Made by a program: the position numbers and the translations under genes | Notes under the pieces: model-generated | Seen by the model: only the letters and a program-made list of their open reading frames with translations | Databases searched by the model: none | Told to the model about the DNA's origin: nothing | Shown here: positions 34,229 through 42,209 of the stretch, in pieces | Numbering within the stretch: the stretch's first letter is position 1 | Layout of the letters: each line of letters opens with the position of its first letter | DNA from: an uncultured Eubacteriales bacterium | GTDB lineage: Bacteria > Bacillota > Clostridia > Oscillospirales > CAG-272 | Length of the DNA stretch: 64,000 nt | Assembly: GCA_934446365.1 (NCBI GenBank) | Contig: CAKSDZ010000001.1 | Location: forward strand, 62,001-126,000 | Direction of reading: 5' to 3'

Positions 34229-35066
34229 GAAAGGCTTCGGGTTGTGTGCTTCCTTGTGTAATGAGGTCTATTTTGCAATCATCAAAAAATCCGTCGGAAG
34301 TAAGCATTTTGAATAGCTGTTCAGGTGTCACATCTGCTTCAAGAGTAGGCCCACTGTCAGGCTTTCCGTCCGAACGCGGCGGAATGGGATGCCTTGCGCG
34401 TGCGCTTTCCCATAGCGCTTCCCATCCCTCTGCGCTTGGATAAGGCGTTCTTTCCGGAGCTTTGAGGCGTATTATGATTCCGTAAATTTCCTCTTGACCG
34501 TCCGGAAAAGCCTTTGTGAGAGCGGCTTGCGAGCTTTCGTTGACTTCATTATAAAAACCTTCTGCGGCAAAGGCAAGCTTGACGCCGACTGTGTATTCCT
34601 CCGGAAAGGAAATGCGCATAAGCTGTTCCTTTGTGGCGAGAAAAACACAGAATTTCGTGTAATCGTATTTCGGATAGGAGATCATTTCAAATCCGAAAGA
34701 CGAGATAAATGCCATCTGCTCTTCGAGCGTTATGCCGCCTTCCTTTCTCACGACCGCTTCTACGGCGAGGAGCGTGTCGTCTTCCTGATTTTGTATATCT
34801 TCGGAAATGACAAATGCCCCATAGCTTACGGCATTCACATTGTCCACGAGCAGTCGGGTGTTTTCCCACCACGGCTCCTTACTCCATACGGCGGTTTTCC
34901 ATGGATTGCTGACAGGAGGGGTGACCGGCGTTTCCGCCGTGGATTCTGCCGTTGATGCGGTGGTCTGCTCAATTCCGGTCGTTGTTTCCGTAGCGTTATT
35001 GGCACAGGAGGAAGCAAAAATGGAGAGGAAAAGGACGGCTGCGAGAAGAAAAGCGATTTTTTTCAT
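34224..35066 (-). CDS. Lipoprotein of unknown function
   Basis: A 280-residue lipoprotein: signal helix ending SIFASSC (Cys near residue 20), then a Thr/Ser/Glu-rich linker of about 30 residues and an exported globular domain with mixed strands. No motif recognised. The ATG at 35066 follows AAAGGAGAC. It stands alone behind the mutY terminator. Confidence 0.75.
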   Translation of the reverse strand: MKKIAFLLAAVLFLSIFASSCANNATETTTGIEQTTASTAESTAETPVTPPVSNPWKTAVWSKEPWWENTRLLVDNVNAVSYGAFVISEDIQNQEDDTLLAVEAVVRKEGGITLEEQMAFISSFGFEMISYPKYDYTKFCVFLATKEQLMRISFPEEYTVGVKLAFAAEGFYNEVNESSQAALTKAFPDGQEEIYGIIIRLKAPERTPYPSAEGWEALWESARARHPIPPRSDGKPDSGPTLEADVTPEQLFKMLTSDGFFDDCKIDLITQGSTQPEAFQ

Positions 35067-35268
35067 GTATGTCTCCTTTCGTATTTCATAATTATCTCCA
35101 CTGCCATGCACAGGAGAAAAAATTTGTAATTATATTTTTATTATAGTATAAGCACCGATTGATGTCAATATGTTTAAATCATGTTATGATTAAATATATA
35201 TTGCTGTGTTGTCGGTTTTTAATCAAAAGCCGTGGCTTTTTATATTCCAATCGGTATTATAAAAGAAA

Positions 35269-35305
35269 AACCGCAATATACCGGTATCAACGATATATTG
35301 CGGTT
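35269..35305. terminator. Terminator-like hairpin below the decayed tRNA
   Basis: AACCGCAATATA and TATATTGCGGTT form a 12-base-pair stem. On the minus strand it is followed by TTTTCTTTT, as expected for ending a minus-strand transcript through the tRNA remnant. Confidence 0.7.
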
Positions 35306-35317
35306 TTGGTATATAGC

Positions 35318-35385
35318 GGCGGCGACGAGGGTCGAACCCCTAACTTCTTGAATGCCGTTCAAGCGCTGTCCCAACATAAGCACGT
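35318..35385 (-). pseudogene. Decayed tRNA-Ala-like sequence
   Basis: On the minus strand the anticodon arm CTTGAA-CGGCATT-CAAG (GGC within the loop) and T arm GGGGTTCGACCCTC are kept and closely match the intact tRNA-Ala(GGC) at 36359. The D arm is eroded and no 5' strand complementary to GTCGCCG is present, so no acceptor stem can form and no CCA is encoded. It retains a terminator. A non-canonical tRNA-derived RNA is possible but less likely. Confidence 0.6.
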
Positions 35386-35413
35386 ACAATAGGAGCTATG
35401 CACTTTGTCGAAT

Positions 35414-36162
35414 TTAGTTTGGAAAATTCGCCATATGTGATTTTTTCGACTCTTTTATATCATTAAAATCATTAAGCGTAAAATTGAAAAATGAAGAATC
35501 ATAAGATTTTTCAACACGGAAGCAAGGAATCAGATTTGTTCTTTGAGGTGCGGTCTTATATAGTGTTATGTACGCAAAATCATCAAACATAAAGTATATG
35601 CAGGAATGAGTTCAGTGTAGTAAAGTTCAATTCTACTGTTTGTCCCTTTATAAGGTATAATATCGTCCTGTAAAATCTTTATAAAATCATCCAGTTTAGC
35701 TTTTAACTCATTATCTGTATAGCTGAATTTCTCTGCGATATACTTATAAGAATTACTGCTCGGGTTATTTGTCAAGATCACCAACTCCAAACTTGCCCCG
35801 TCTTTTGCCACAAATTTCTGTAATGCGTCAATATAAATCTTCAAAAAATGGTTGGAATACAACAATATTATTTTGATATGGTTTGAAGCGGCAATATACG
35901 AATTAAAATCGATCTGTGAAAAATCATTGTGATATGCAGAAATGCCACATTTTTTAAAAAATTCATACTCGCTATTCGTATCGGCGTTTTCTATTTTTTT
36001 AACATGTTCCAACGATTCAATGAATACGAATGAAATCAAGAATGTCAACATAGAGATGATTACTGACCAGAATAAATTCACATCGCTTGGCATGTAGAAA
36101 CATGCCACCGCAAATATAACGGCAATGAGCAAGGAAATAAGCGTAGCCTTCCATTTATTCAT
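35414..36162 (-). pseudogene. Two-helix membrane protein, frameshifted, AT-rich
   Basis: The intact part is 198 residues: two membrane helices in residues 1-48 and a soluble domain with IAASNHIKIILLYSNHFLKIY and LELVILTNNPSSNSYKY, loosely like phospholipase-D-type alpha/beta domains. After CLMILRT it stops, but a -1 frame continues as DDFAYITLYKTAPQR and runs about 55 more residues to a stop at 35414. One missing T near 35585 explains this. Its AT richness differs from the neighbours and suggests acquisition. No family assigned. Confidence 0.6.
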
Positions 36163-36313
36163 TTAATAAAACCTCCCAAATTTTAAATATTTTTCTAAAT
36201 TATACCATAATTTTCTACAATTTACAATATTTTTATGTAGAAAACATCAAAAGAAATGATGATATACATTTTTCGGGAAAACTGAAATCGAAATTCAGCT
36301 CTGACGAGCGTAA

Positions 36314-36356
36314 AAAAGAAAGTCTTGAAAACATAGTGTTTTCAAGACTTTCTTTT
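36314..36356. terminator. Terminator of the tRNA-Ala/Val unit
   Basis: A 20-base-pair palindrome around TAG, including GAAAGTCTTGAAAACA and its complement; on the minus strand TTTTTTACG follows, just below tRNA-Ala. Confidence 0.85.
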
Positions 36357-36358
36357 GT

Positions 36359-36434
<76 letters not shown>

Positions 36435-36440
36435 GTATGA

Positions 36441-36470
36441 TAAAAGCACTCTTGAAACGGAGTGCTTTTA
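36441..36470. terminator. Hairpin between tRNA-Val and tRNA-Ala
   Basis: TAAAAGCACTC and GAGTGCTTTTA pair perfectly; on the minus strand ATCAT follows. It may act as an attenuator or processing hairpin between the two tRNAs. Confidence 0.5.
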
Positions 36471-36471
36471 T

Positions 36472-36548
36472 TGGTGAAGACGAGTGGATTTGAACCACCG
36501 ACCCCCTGCATGTCAAGCAGATACTCTAACCAGCTGAGCTACGCCTTC
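36472..36548 (-). tRNA. tRNA-Val (anticodon GAC)
   Basis: Minus strand: acceptor GAAGGCG pairs with CGTCTTC, D arm AGCTCAGCTGGTTAGAG, anticodon loop TTGACAT (GAC) within CTGCTTGACATGCAG, T arm GTGGTTCAAATCCAC, encoded CCA. 77 bases. Confidence 0.95.
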
Positions 36549-36676
36549 ATCAAAGCGGAAACGATGATATCACCGAACCGCGGTTAATATGATAGCATAA
36601 ATTTGAGAGGATGTCAAGATGAAATTTGCGCAAAAAGCAAAAATATTGCACTTTATGCCGAGGTTTTGTGCCGGCT

Positions 36677-37459
36677 TCATTTTTGTCTGCGGAATTCGCT
36701 TGGCGATAATCCCGTAGCCTTTTTAAAGCTGCGTATGAAATGACAGGCATCGTAAAAGCCGGTTTCCTCAGCGATGACGGTGACGGAAGCGTCGGAGAGC
36801 CGGAGCAGCGTTTTTGCCTTGCTGATGCGCGAATTCAGCATGTATTCGGAAAAAGAAAGTCCGGCGAGCCTTTTGAACATTTTTCCGATGTATCGTTCGG
36901 AATAACCGTATTTGCGGGAAAGCTCCGACAGAGACGACGGTTTTCTTGCACTGTCGATTTCCTCGCAGATTTCGTTTATGATATGCGTCCAAATGTTTTC
37001 GCCTTCATCGCTGCCAAGCGCGTCCGCGCCGCGAAATTCTTCCAGTGCGGCGAGAAAAAAGGCGGAGGCGGCATCGGGCTTATTGCTGTTGAAAAGGGCT
37101 ACCGTGCGCATGAGAAGCGTTTTGAAAAATACGGGGGAGGCGACGCTTTTAGCTTCCGGCAGCGATATCGGACGCACAGGGACTCCGTTTTCGTCCAGAA
37201 AGTCAAAATGGACGTTAATGACGAGCAGCGGGCGCGACGGCTCATGGAGGGCCGTATAAAAAATATCCGGCGCAAGAAGGAGGCACGCGCCTTCTCGGAT
37301 GGCATACTCTTCGGAGATGCTGCCGGTGTGAAAGGAAAGACGCCCGATTCCGCGGAATACCGCCCACAGGTCATAATCTCCGAAGCCTGCGGGTGCGGTC
37401 GTCCATTTCCAATCCGGCGCGCAGTCGCTGATGCCGCAGGAATTGATTTTGAGCTGCAT
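36677..37459 (-). CDS. AraC family transcriptional regulator
   Basis: A 260-residue regulator: an N-terminal cupin-like sensing domain (MQLKINSCGISDCAPDW, with EGACLLLAPDIFYTALH) and a C-terminal double helix-turn-helix (LSELSRKYGYSERYIGKMFKR, then IAEETGFYDACHFIRSFKK and GLSPSEFRRQK). The start at 37459 has AAAGGACC upstream; longer extensions run into the divergent gene. It is divergently transcribed from the next two genes and may control them. Confidence 0.92.
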   Translation of the reverse strand: MQLKINSCGISDCAPDWKWTTAPAGFGDYDLWAVFRGIGRLSFHTGSISEEYAIREGACLLLAPDIFYTALHEPSRPLLVINVHFDFLDENGVPVRPISLPEAKSVASPVFFKTLLMRTVALFNSNKPDAASAFFLAALEEFRGADALGSDEGENIWTHIINEICEEIDSARKPSSLSELSRKYGYSERYIGKMFKRLAGLSFSEYMLNSRISKAKTLLRLSDASVTVIAEETGFYDACHFIRSFKKATGLSPSEFRRQK

Positions 37460-37607
37460 ATTGATTGGTCCTTTGTAAATTCCTGCTTTGCAGGAAGATC
37501 TATTGTATTTTTTAGCTGATATGTTAAACTGAAAAACAACGAGCCGCGATGCCGGCACGGGGAGATGGAAACTGATCGGAAAAAACGACAATATACGGAG
37601 GCTGCAT

Positions 37608-38293
37608 ATGGTTAAGAGCTTAGAGCAGAGAATGGCAAAATCCTTATCCTCTTTCCCCGGTTGCCGACTGCGTGGAAGTGGATGGCGAGCCGTCCGGACG
37701 CGGATTTTGAGCGTTTTCCCCATTGTTTCTTTCGGTCTGATTACCCGTATACCTCCGATATTTATGCGAAGCTGCTCGGAGAAGACGCTTTTCGCGGGCT
37801 TGAAAATTGGATGATGGAGCGCGGCTATGCAAGATATGATATCAAGGACGTTATAGCTACCGATTGCAAAATCAATCTGACGTGGGCGAATCCCGCGTGG
37901 GGGAAGGATGCGCCGAGAGGCGGTTTTGAATATAAAATCAGGCATGCCGGAATTTCCGTCCAGTATGAGCCTTATTATGAGAAGCCTTGTGTGCTGGGCG
38001 TTTGTATTCCGAACGGCATGAAGGCTTATTTGGAGCATTTCGATGAGATGAAGCCGACGCTTCAAGATTTTGTTTTGTCCAAAACAAAAAAGTGCAATCA
38101 GTGCCGATACTGCGTCCAGACGGATAAAACGGGAACACGTCCTTTGTCTTATGTGAAAGTGAGCTGTGACGGGAATTCCTATGCTTTGTGTCCGTATTTT
38201 CCGGGTTATCGGTTTTGTTTTACGAGCCTTGACGGAGAAACGGTGGATGAAATCATCGAGCTGCTCGATTTCATGGACGGATTTACAAAATGA
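37608..38293 (+). pseudogene. Cysteine-motif protein of unknown family, probable frameshift near its start
   Basis: A perfect GGAGG site six bases before the ATG at 37608 starts a frame (MVKSLEQRMAKSLSSFP) that soon turns into unlikely sequence. About 18 codons in, another frame opens with WKWMASRPDADFERFP and continues for some 200 residues, with no ATG of its own before 37682. One indel near 37655-37680 would join them. The long part contains CNQCRYC and CPYFPGYRFC, possibly a metal site. Family not recognised. It lies between the AraC gene and the UroD-like gene. A start at 37682 without frameshift remains possible. Confidence 0.5.
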
Positions 38294-38453
38294 GAGCGGT
38301 GCGGGCCTGTGCGGTGAGGAAAAGACGTATGCTGATGCGTCCTTTCGGAGCGCTCGTGTATACAATATTACAAATTTATTTTACAAAAATCAATAGCATT
38401 TTTGAAGATTTCATGATAAACTGAAAAAAACGATCATAAAAAGGGGTAGCCTT

Positions 38454-39575
38454 ATGAAGTGGACAAACAGACAGTATGTGGACCTTATGACATATAACCA
38501 TCCCGAACGTCCGATGTTTTCCGAGCTTTTCGGACCGATTGTAGGTCTTGCTGAGGAATGGCGGGCGCAAGGCGCAACGGAGGATCAGATCGCCATGCGC
38601 GGCTTTGCGTTTGACTATGTGCCGTATTATCAGCTCGGAGACCTCGATTCCGTGCATCGCCCGAAGGAGGTCGTGCTGGAGGACAACGAACGGTATTACG
38701 TCGCAATCGACCATTACGGCCGGCGCGTGAGAATGGATAAGGGAACCTCGACAATTCCGCTGCCGGAAAACTATCCGGTCGAAACGATGGACGACTGGCT
38801 GAAAATCAAGCACATGTTTGAATATGATGCGTGCCGCCTTCCCGCGGAGGAAATCGAAAAAGCGAAAAAGCTTCAATCGGAGGGAACGCTCATCAAATCG
38901 GAGATTCTCGGCGGCTTCGATATTCTGCGCGAACTGATGGGCGAGGAGAACTGCTGTATTGCCTTTTATGAGGATCCGGAGCTGATCTTCGATATCCTGA
39001 ATACGATTTCCGAGACGAATGTGAGGGTGCTTTCCGAGATTATTTCCTCCGGTCTTGTCATCGATCAGCTTTCGGTGCATGAGGATATGGCGGGAAAAAC
39101 CGCTCCCCTGATCGGTCCTGCCACCGTTTCGGAATATATCATTCCGTATTATCTGAAATCATGGGAGCTTGTAAAGGGGGCGGGCACAAAGCTTTTCTGT
39201 CAGGACAGCGACGGCAATATGAATCCGCTGATCGATACGTTCATCGAGGGCGGAATCAACATCTTTTATCCGTGCGAGCCGGCGGGCGGCATGGATATCG
39301 TCGCGCTGCGGAAAAAATACGGGCATAAGATCGCTTTCCGCGGCGGGATTGACAAGCATGTGCTGCGCCGCACAAAAGAGGAGATTGACGCGGAGCTTGC
39401 CTACAAAATGCAGCCCTGCATGATGGACGGCGGAATCGTTTTCGGCCTCGACCACAGGATCCCGAACGGGACGCCGCTTGAAAATTATATCCACTACGTC
39501 GACCGCGCGCGAGAGATTCTCGGAATGCCGGATTTCCGCACGTCGGAGATGACATGGGGGCGTATGGCGTTTTGA
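38454..39575 (+). CDS. Uroporphyrinogen decarboxylase (URO-D) family protein, MtaA-like
   Basis: A 373-residue TIM-barrel protein of the URO-D superfamily. Its segments LIDQLSVHEDMAGKTAPLIGP, KLFCQDSDGNM and YPCEPAGGMDIVALRKKYG match the branch that includes corrinoid methyltransferases (MtaA/CmuA) rather than heme biosynthesis, with Cys residues suited to zinc. It may move methyl groups between a corrinoid protein and a thiol. No corrinoid protein is encoded nearby. AAAGGGG precedes the start. Confidence 0.85.
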   Translation: MKWTNRQYVDLMTYNHPERPMFSELFGPIVGLAEEWRAQGATEDQIAMRGFAFDYVPYYQLGDLDSVHRPKEVVLEDNERYYVAIDHYGRRVRMDKGTSTIPLPENYPVETMDDWLKIKHMFEYDACRLPAEEIEKAKKLQSEGTLIKSEILGGFDILRELMGEENCCIAFYEDPELIFDILNTISETNVRVLSEIISSGLVIDQLSVHEDMAGKTAPLIGPATVSEYIIPYYLKSWELVKGAGTKLFCQDSDGNMNPLIDTFIEGGINIFYPCEPAGGMDIVALRKKYGHKIAFRGGIDKHVLRRTKEEIDAELAYKMQPCMMDGGIVFGLDHRIPNGTPLENYIHYVDRAREILGMPDFRTSEMTWGRMAF

Positions 39576-39598
39576 TATTGCTTCGGAAAAAATTCATG

Positions 39599-39637
39599 AA
39601 AAAGAGGATGACATACTCGGTCATCCTCTTTTTTTTA
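39599..39637. terminator. Bidirectional terminator between convergent genes
   Basis: AAAAAGAGGATGAC pairs with GTCATCCTCTTTTT. The hairpin includes the stop codon of the minus-strand glycosyltransferase gene. Confidence 0.85.
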
Positions 39638-40370
39638 TTTTGTGAGCATCGCGGTAGGTGCCCGCGATATATTTCGGCAGCTTCATCATCCGGCCGATTC
39701 GTTTCGGCTCTTTGATGAGGCGATAGAACCATTCCATGTGCGCCTTGATGAAAAATTTCGGCGCACGTTTTGCCGTACCGGCATAGATGTCGAGCGAGCC
39801 GCCGAGACACGCCGCAAGGCGGACGTGCGTGAGCCTTGTTTTGTTTTCATAAAGCCATTTTTCTTGGAGCGGCGCGCCGAGACAGACAAATAGGATTTCC
39901 GCGTCGGAAGCATTGATTTTGTCGATGACGGCGTCATTTTCCGCGCCGGATTTCTCAAAGTAGCCGTCGTTTGTTCCGGCGATTTGCAGAGCGGGAAACT
40001 TGCCGCGGAGCTTTTCCGCGGCGGTATCGGCGACGCCGGGCCTGCCGCCGAGAAAAAAAACGGATTTTTCCATATCGGCGGCCATGGAGAGGACGTTTTC
40101 TCCGAATTCCACGCCCGCCACCTTTCCGCGCAGCGGCGTTCCCAAAATTTCGGATGCCATGACGACGCCCGCTCCGTCGGGCAGGATAATCTCGGCGGCG
40201 TTGATGATCTCGGACAGGGAAGTATCCTCGAGACACATCTGTGCGATTTCCGCATTTGGCGTGACGACGGAGGTGACGCCTTCGTTCTCCAATGCAGCTT
40301 TGGCAAGCAGGAGGGCACCGTCCATATCCACATTGTCGAAACGGATGCCGCGTATTGTGATTTTTTGCAT
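39621..40370 (-). CDS. WecG/TagA/CpsF family glycosyltransferase
   Basis: A 249-residue glycosyltransferase (GT26). Seen: the acceptor motif VTPNAEIAQMCLED with the catalytic-type Asp region IILPDGAGVVMASEILG, then FLGGRPGVADTAAEKL, and LFVCLGAPLQEKWLYEN; the C-terminal amphipathic region (HMEWFYRLIKEPKRIGRM) contacts the membrane. TagA adds N-acetylmannosamine in wall teichoic acid linkage; other members make capsule or exopolysaccharide. The ATG at 40370 follows AAAGGAG. It is preceded by a two-unit copy of the structured repeat leader. Confidence 0.93.
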   Translation of the reverse strand: MQKITIRGIRFDNVDMDGALLLAKAALENEGVTSVVTPNAEIAQMCLEDTSLSEIINAAEIILPDGAGVVMASEILGTPLRGKVAGVEFGENVLSMAADMEKSVFFLGGRPGVADTAAEKLRGKFPALQIAGTNDGYFEKSGAENDAVIDKINASDAEILFVCLGAPLQEKWLYENKTRLTHVRLAACLGGSLDIYAGTAKRAPKFFIKAHMEWFYRLIKEPKRIGRMMKLPKYIAGTYRDAHKIKKRG

Positions 40371-40429
40371 GGAGAGCGCTCCTTTCCCGAATGAATGGTT
40401 GAATATGCGGGTTGTAATCGCGTGTGACC

Positions 40430-40590
40430 GCTGTGCATTTTGAGTATTGCCGTGTTTTTGCTTCCATGGGCACAAATACTGCGTATTTGTGGGGTGTTTT
40501 GTATCCAAGCAATCGATACCCGTTTGGGTTTTACACCGTGTTTTTATTTTCATCAACACAAATACTGCGTATTTGTGGGGTTATTATACC
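40430..40590 (-). repeat. Two-unit structured repeat leader, same family as at 22200-22585
   Basis: On the minus strand: extended -10 TGGTATAAT, then AACCCC, a hairpin with ACAAATAC/GTATTTGT arms, the conserved ACACGGT and AAAACCCAAA followed by GGGTATCGATTGCT, then a second CCCC-hairpin unit with the same stem. The stem sequence differs from the 22 kb copies but the fold and flanks are the same. It lies directly upstream of the glycosyltransferase start. The rest of 40371-40837 is AT-rich without a gene. Confidence 0.7.
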
Positions 40591-40837
40591 ACAAAAATGG
40601 GGAAAATACCATAAACAGCGTATTTTTTCATAAAATTCGTCTTTGTTGTATATGATAGTTATGTGGGAACAGATGGGATTGAAATAAAATATGGAGTTTC
40701 CCGTTTTTCTATGGAAGAATCGACATTCTCCATGCGAAAAACACTTGCAATTTATTATATTATTTGTTAAAATGAAAAAAGAATTTGTTTCCTGAAAATC
40801 GATATTCATAAATTCACAATAAGAAAGGAAGAAATCT

Positions 40838-41347
40838 ATGAACAAAAAAGCGATTGGATCTGTCTTTGTGGCGCTTGCGCTCGTGCTTGCTCTTCTGAAA
40901 AGCTACATTTGGGTGATGGTGGGGCTCCTGATAGCTGCCATCGTGTTTGCGTGTGAGGAAAGGCAAACGAAGCGGATTGCACAGTGCTTGGCACTTGTAT
41001 TGAGTGTGCTTGTCGTGATGCAGCTTTTAACGCTGATTTTCAGTGGGTTCGGCAGCACCACGCCTGTGTATTACAATGGGGAAAGCGTCTATTACACCGG
41101 AAGTTCGAGTTATGCGAAATTCTATTCCGGACTCATCAAATGGGCGGGTATTCTCACCAATTTCTATCTGATTGTATTTGTCGTTTTGGGCGCTGTTTCC
41201 TTTTGGCGCGACAAGGATATGCCGCTTTACGGCGCGCTTATCGATGCCATTTACAACGGATGCGGAAAAATAACGGGAAAGGGCAAATCCTCGCAAGGCG
41301 GAACGAATGGGCAGGCGGATAGCCCGCGTTCAGAAAATCAGGAGTAA
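40838..41347 (+). CDS. Small membrane protein, unknown
   Basis: A 169-residue protein with four probable membrane helices: residues 5-19, 23-38, 48-70 and 105-122, an extracytoplasmic Tyr/Ser-rich loop (TTPVYYNGESVYYTGSSSY), and a charged Gly-rich tail. GAAAGGAAG precedes the ATG. No family recognised. It stands alone. Confidence 0.7.
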   Translation: MNKKAIGSVFVALALVLALLKSYIWVMVGLLIAAIVFACEERQTKRIAQCLALVLSVLVVMQLLTLIFSGFGSTTPVYYNGESVYYTGSSSYAKFYSGLIKWAGILTNFYLIVFVVLGAVSFWRDKDMPLYGALIDAIYNGCGKITGKGKSSQGGTNGQADSPRSENQE

Positions 41348-41482
41348 TCATAAAGACTAAGAGCAGAGGCGTCCTTTTGGGCGTCTCTGTTCTGCTATCG
41401 TTTGGAATGATGGATGTTGCATTGGATTTTAACAAATAAAAGGCGTTTTTTCTCTTTTTTGAAAAAATATCCCGATATTTTG

Positions 41483-41511
41483 TGGACAATTTTCACATCC
41501 TATGGTATAAT
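41483..41511 (+). promoter_or_regulatory. Promoter of the MBL-gltX-glnS run
   Basis: TGGACA at 41483-41488 and TATAAT at 41506-41511 with a 17-base spacer, 50 bases before the hydrolase gene. Confidence 0.65.
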
Positions 41512-41561
41512 ACATAAATTAACAGGTCTATCATTGGACAAATTCAAAATGAGGTGCGGGA

Positions 41562-42173
41562 ATGAAGCGGATACGTCTTGTCACGGGGCTGATTGCGACG
41601 AATGTCTATCTTATCGGGGACGAGACGACAGGCGAGGCGGCGGTCATCGATCCGGCGGCGAACTGCCGCGGTATTTTGGCCGAGGCGGAGAAAAACGGTT
41701 TGACGGTCGGAAAAATCCTTTTGACGCACGGACATTTCGACCATATCGGCGCTGCGGACGAGCTTTCCGCCGTGACCGGTGCGGAGATTTATGTGTCCGC
41801 TCCGGACGCGGAACTTCTTTCGGACGGGAACAAAAACGGCTCGCTTCTGTTTCTGCGTCGCGCCGTCGTATGCCGCAGCACAGCCCGTATTTTTCACGAC
41901 GGGGACGTGATATCCGTCGGCGGGATTCATCTTTCCGTTTTGTATACGCCGGGGCATACGCGCGGCTCGGTCTGCTTTTTTGCTCGGGAGGACGGTATCT
42001 GTGAATCGGTTTTTACCGGAGATACCGTTTTTGCCGACGGATATGGGAGAACCGATCTTTACGGCGGAGACGGGGCGGCGCTGGAACGCTCGCTTGCCAT
42101 GCTCCTGCCGCGTCTTGCGGGAAAGATGATTTGTCCCGGGCATGGGGAACCCAAGCGATTCGGGGAAATTTAA
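41562..42173 (+). CDS. MBL-fold metallohydrolase (glyoxalase II-like)
   Basis: A 203-residue metallo-beta-lactamase-fold enzyme with the dinuclear metal motif THGHFDHIG near residue 55, the second His in YTPGHTRGSV, the bridging Asp in VFTGDTVF, and the terminal His in CPGHGEP. Such proteins hydrolyse thioesters or related bonds, for example hydroxyacylglutathione; the substrate here is unknown. It is the first gene of a same-strand run with gltX and glnS. Confidence 0.9.
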   Translation: MKRIRLVTGLIATNVYLIGDETTGEAAVIDPAANCRGILAEAEKNGLTVGKILLTHGHFDHIGAADELSAVTGAEIYVSAPDAELLSDGNKNGSLLFLRRAVVCRSTARIFHDGDVISVGGIHLSVLYTPGHTRGSVCFFAREDGICESVFTGDTVFADGYGRTDLYGGDGAALERSLAMLLPRLAGKMICPGHGEPKRFGEI

Positions 42174-42209
42174 AAAATACAATCTGATAAAAACGGAGAA
42201 ATTCAAGTC

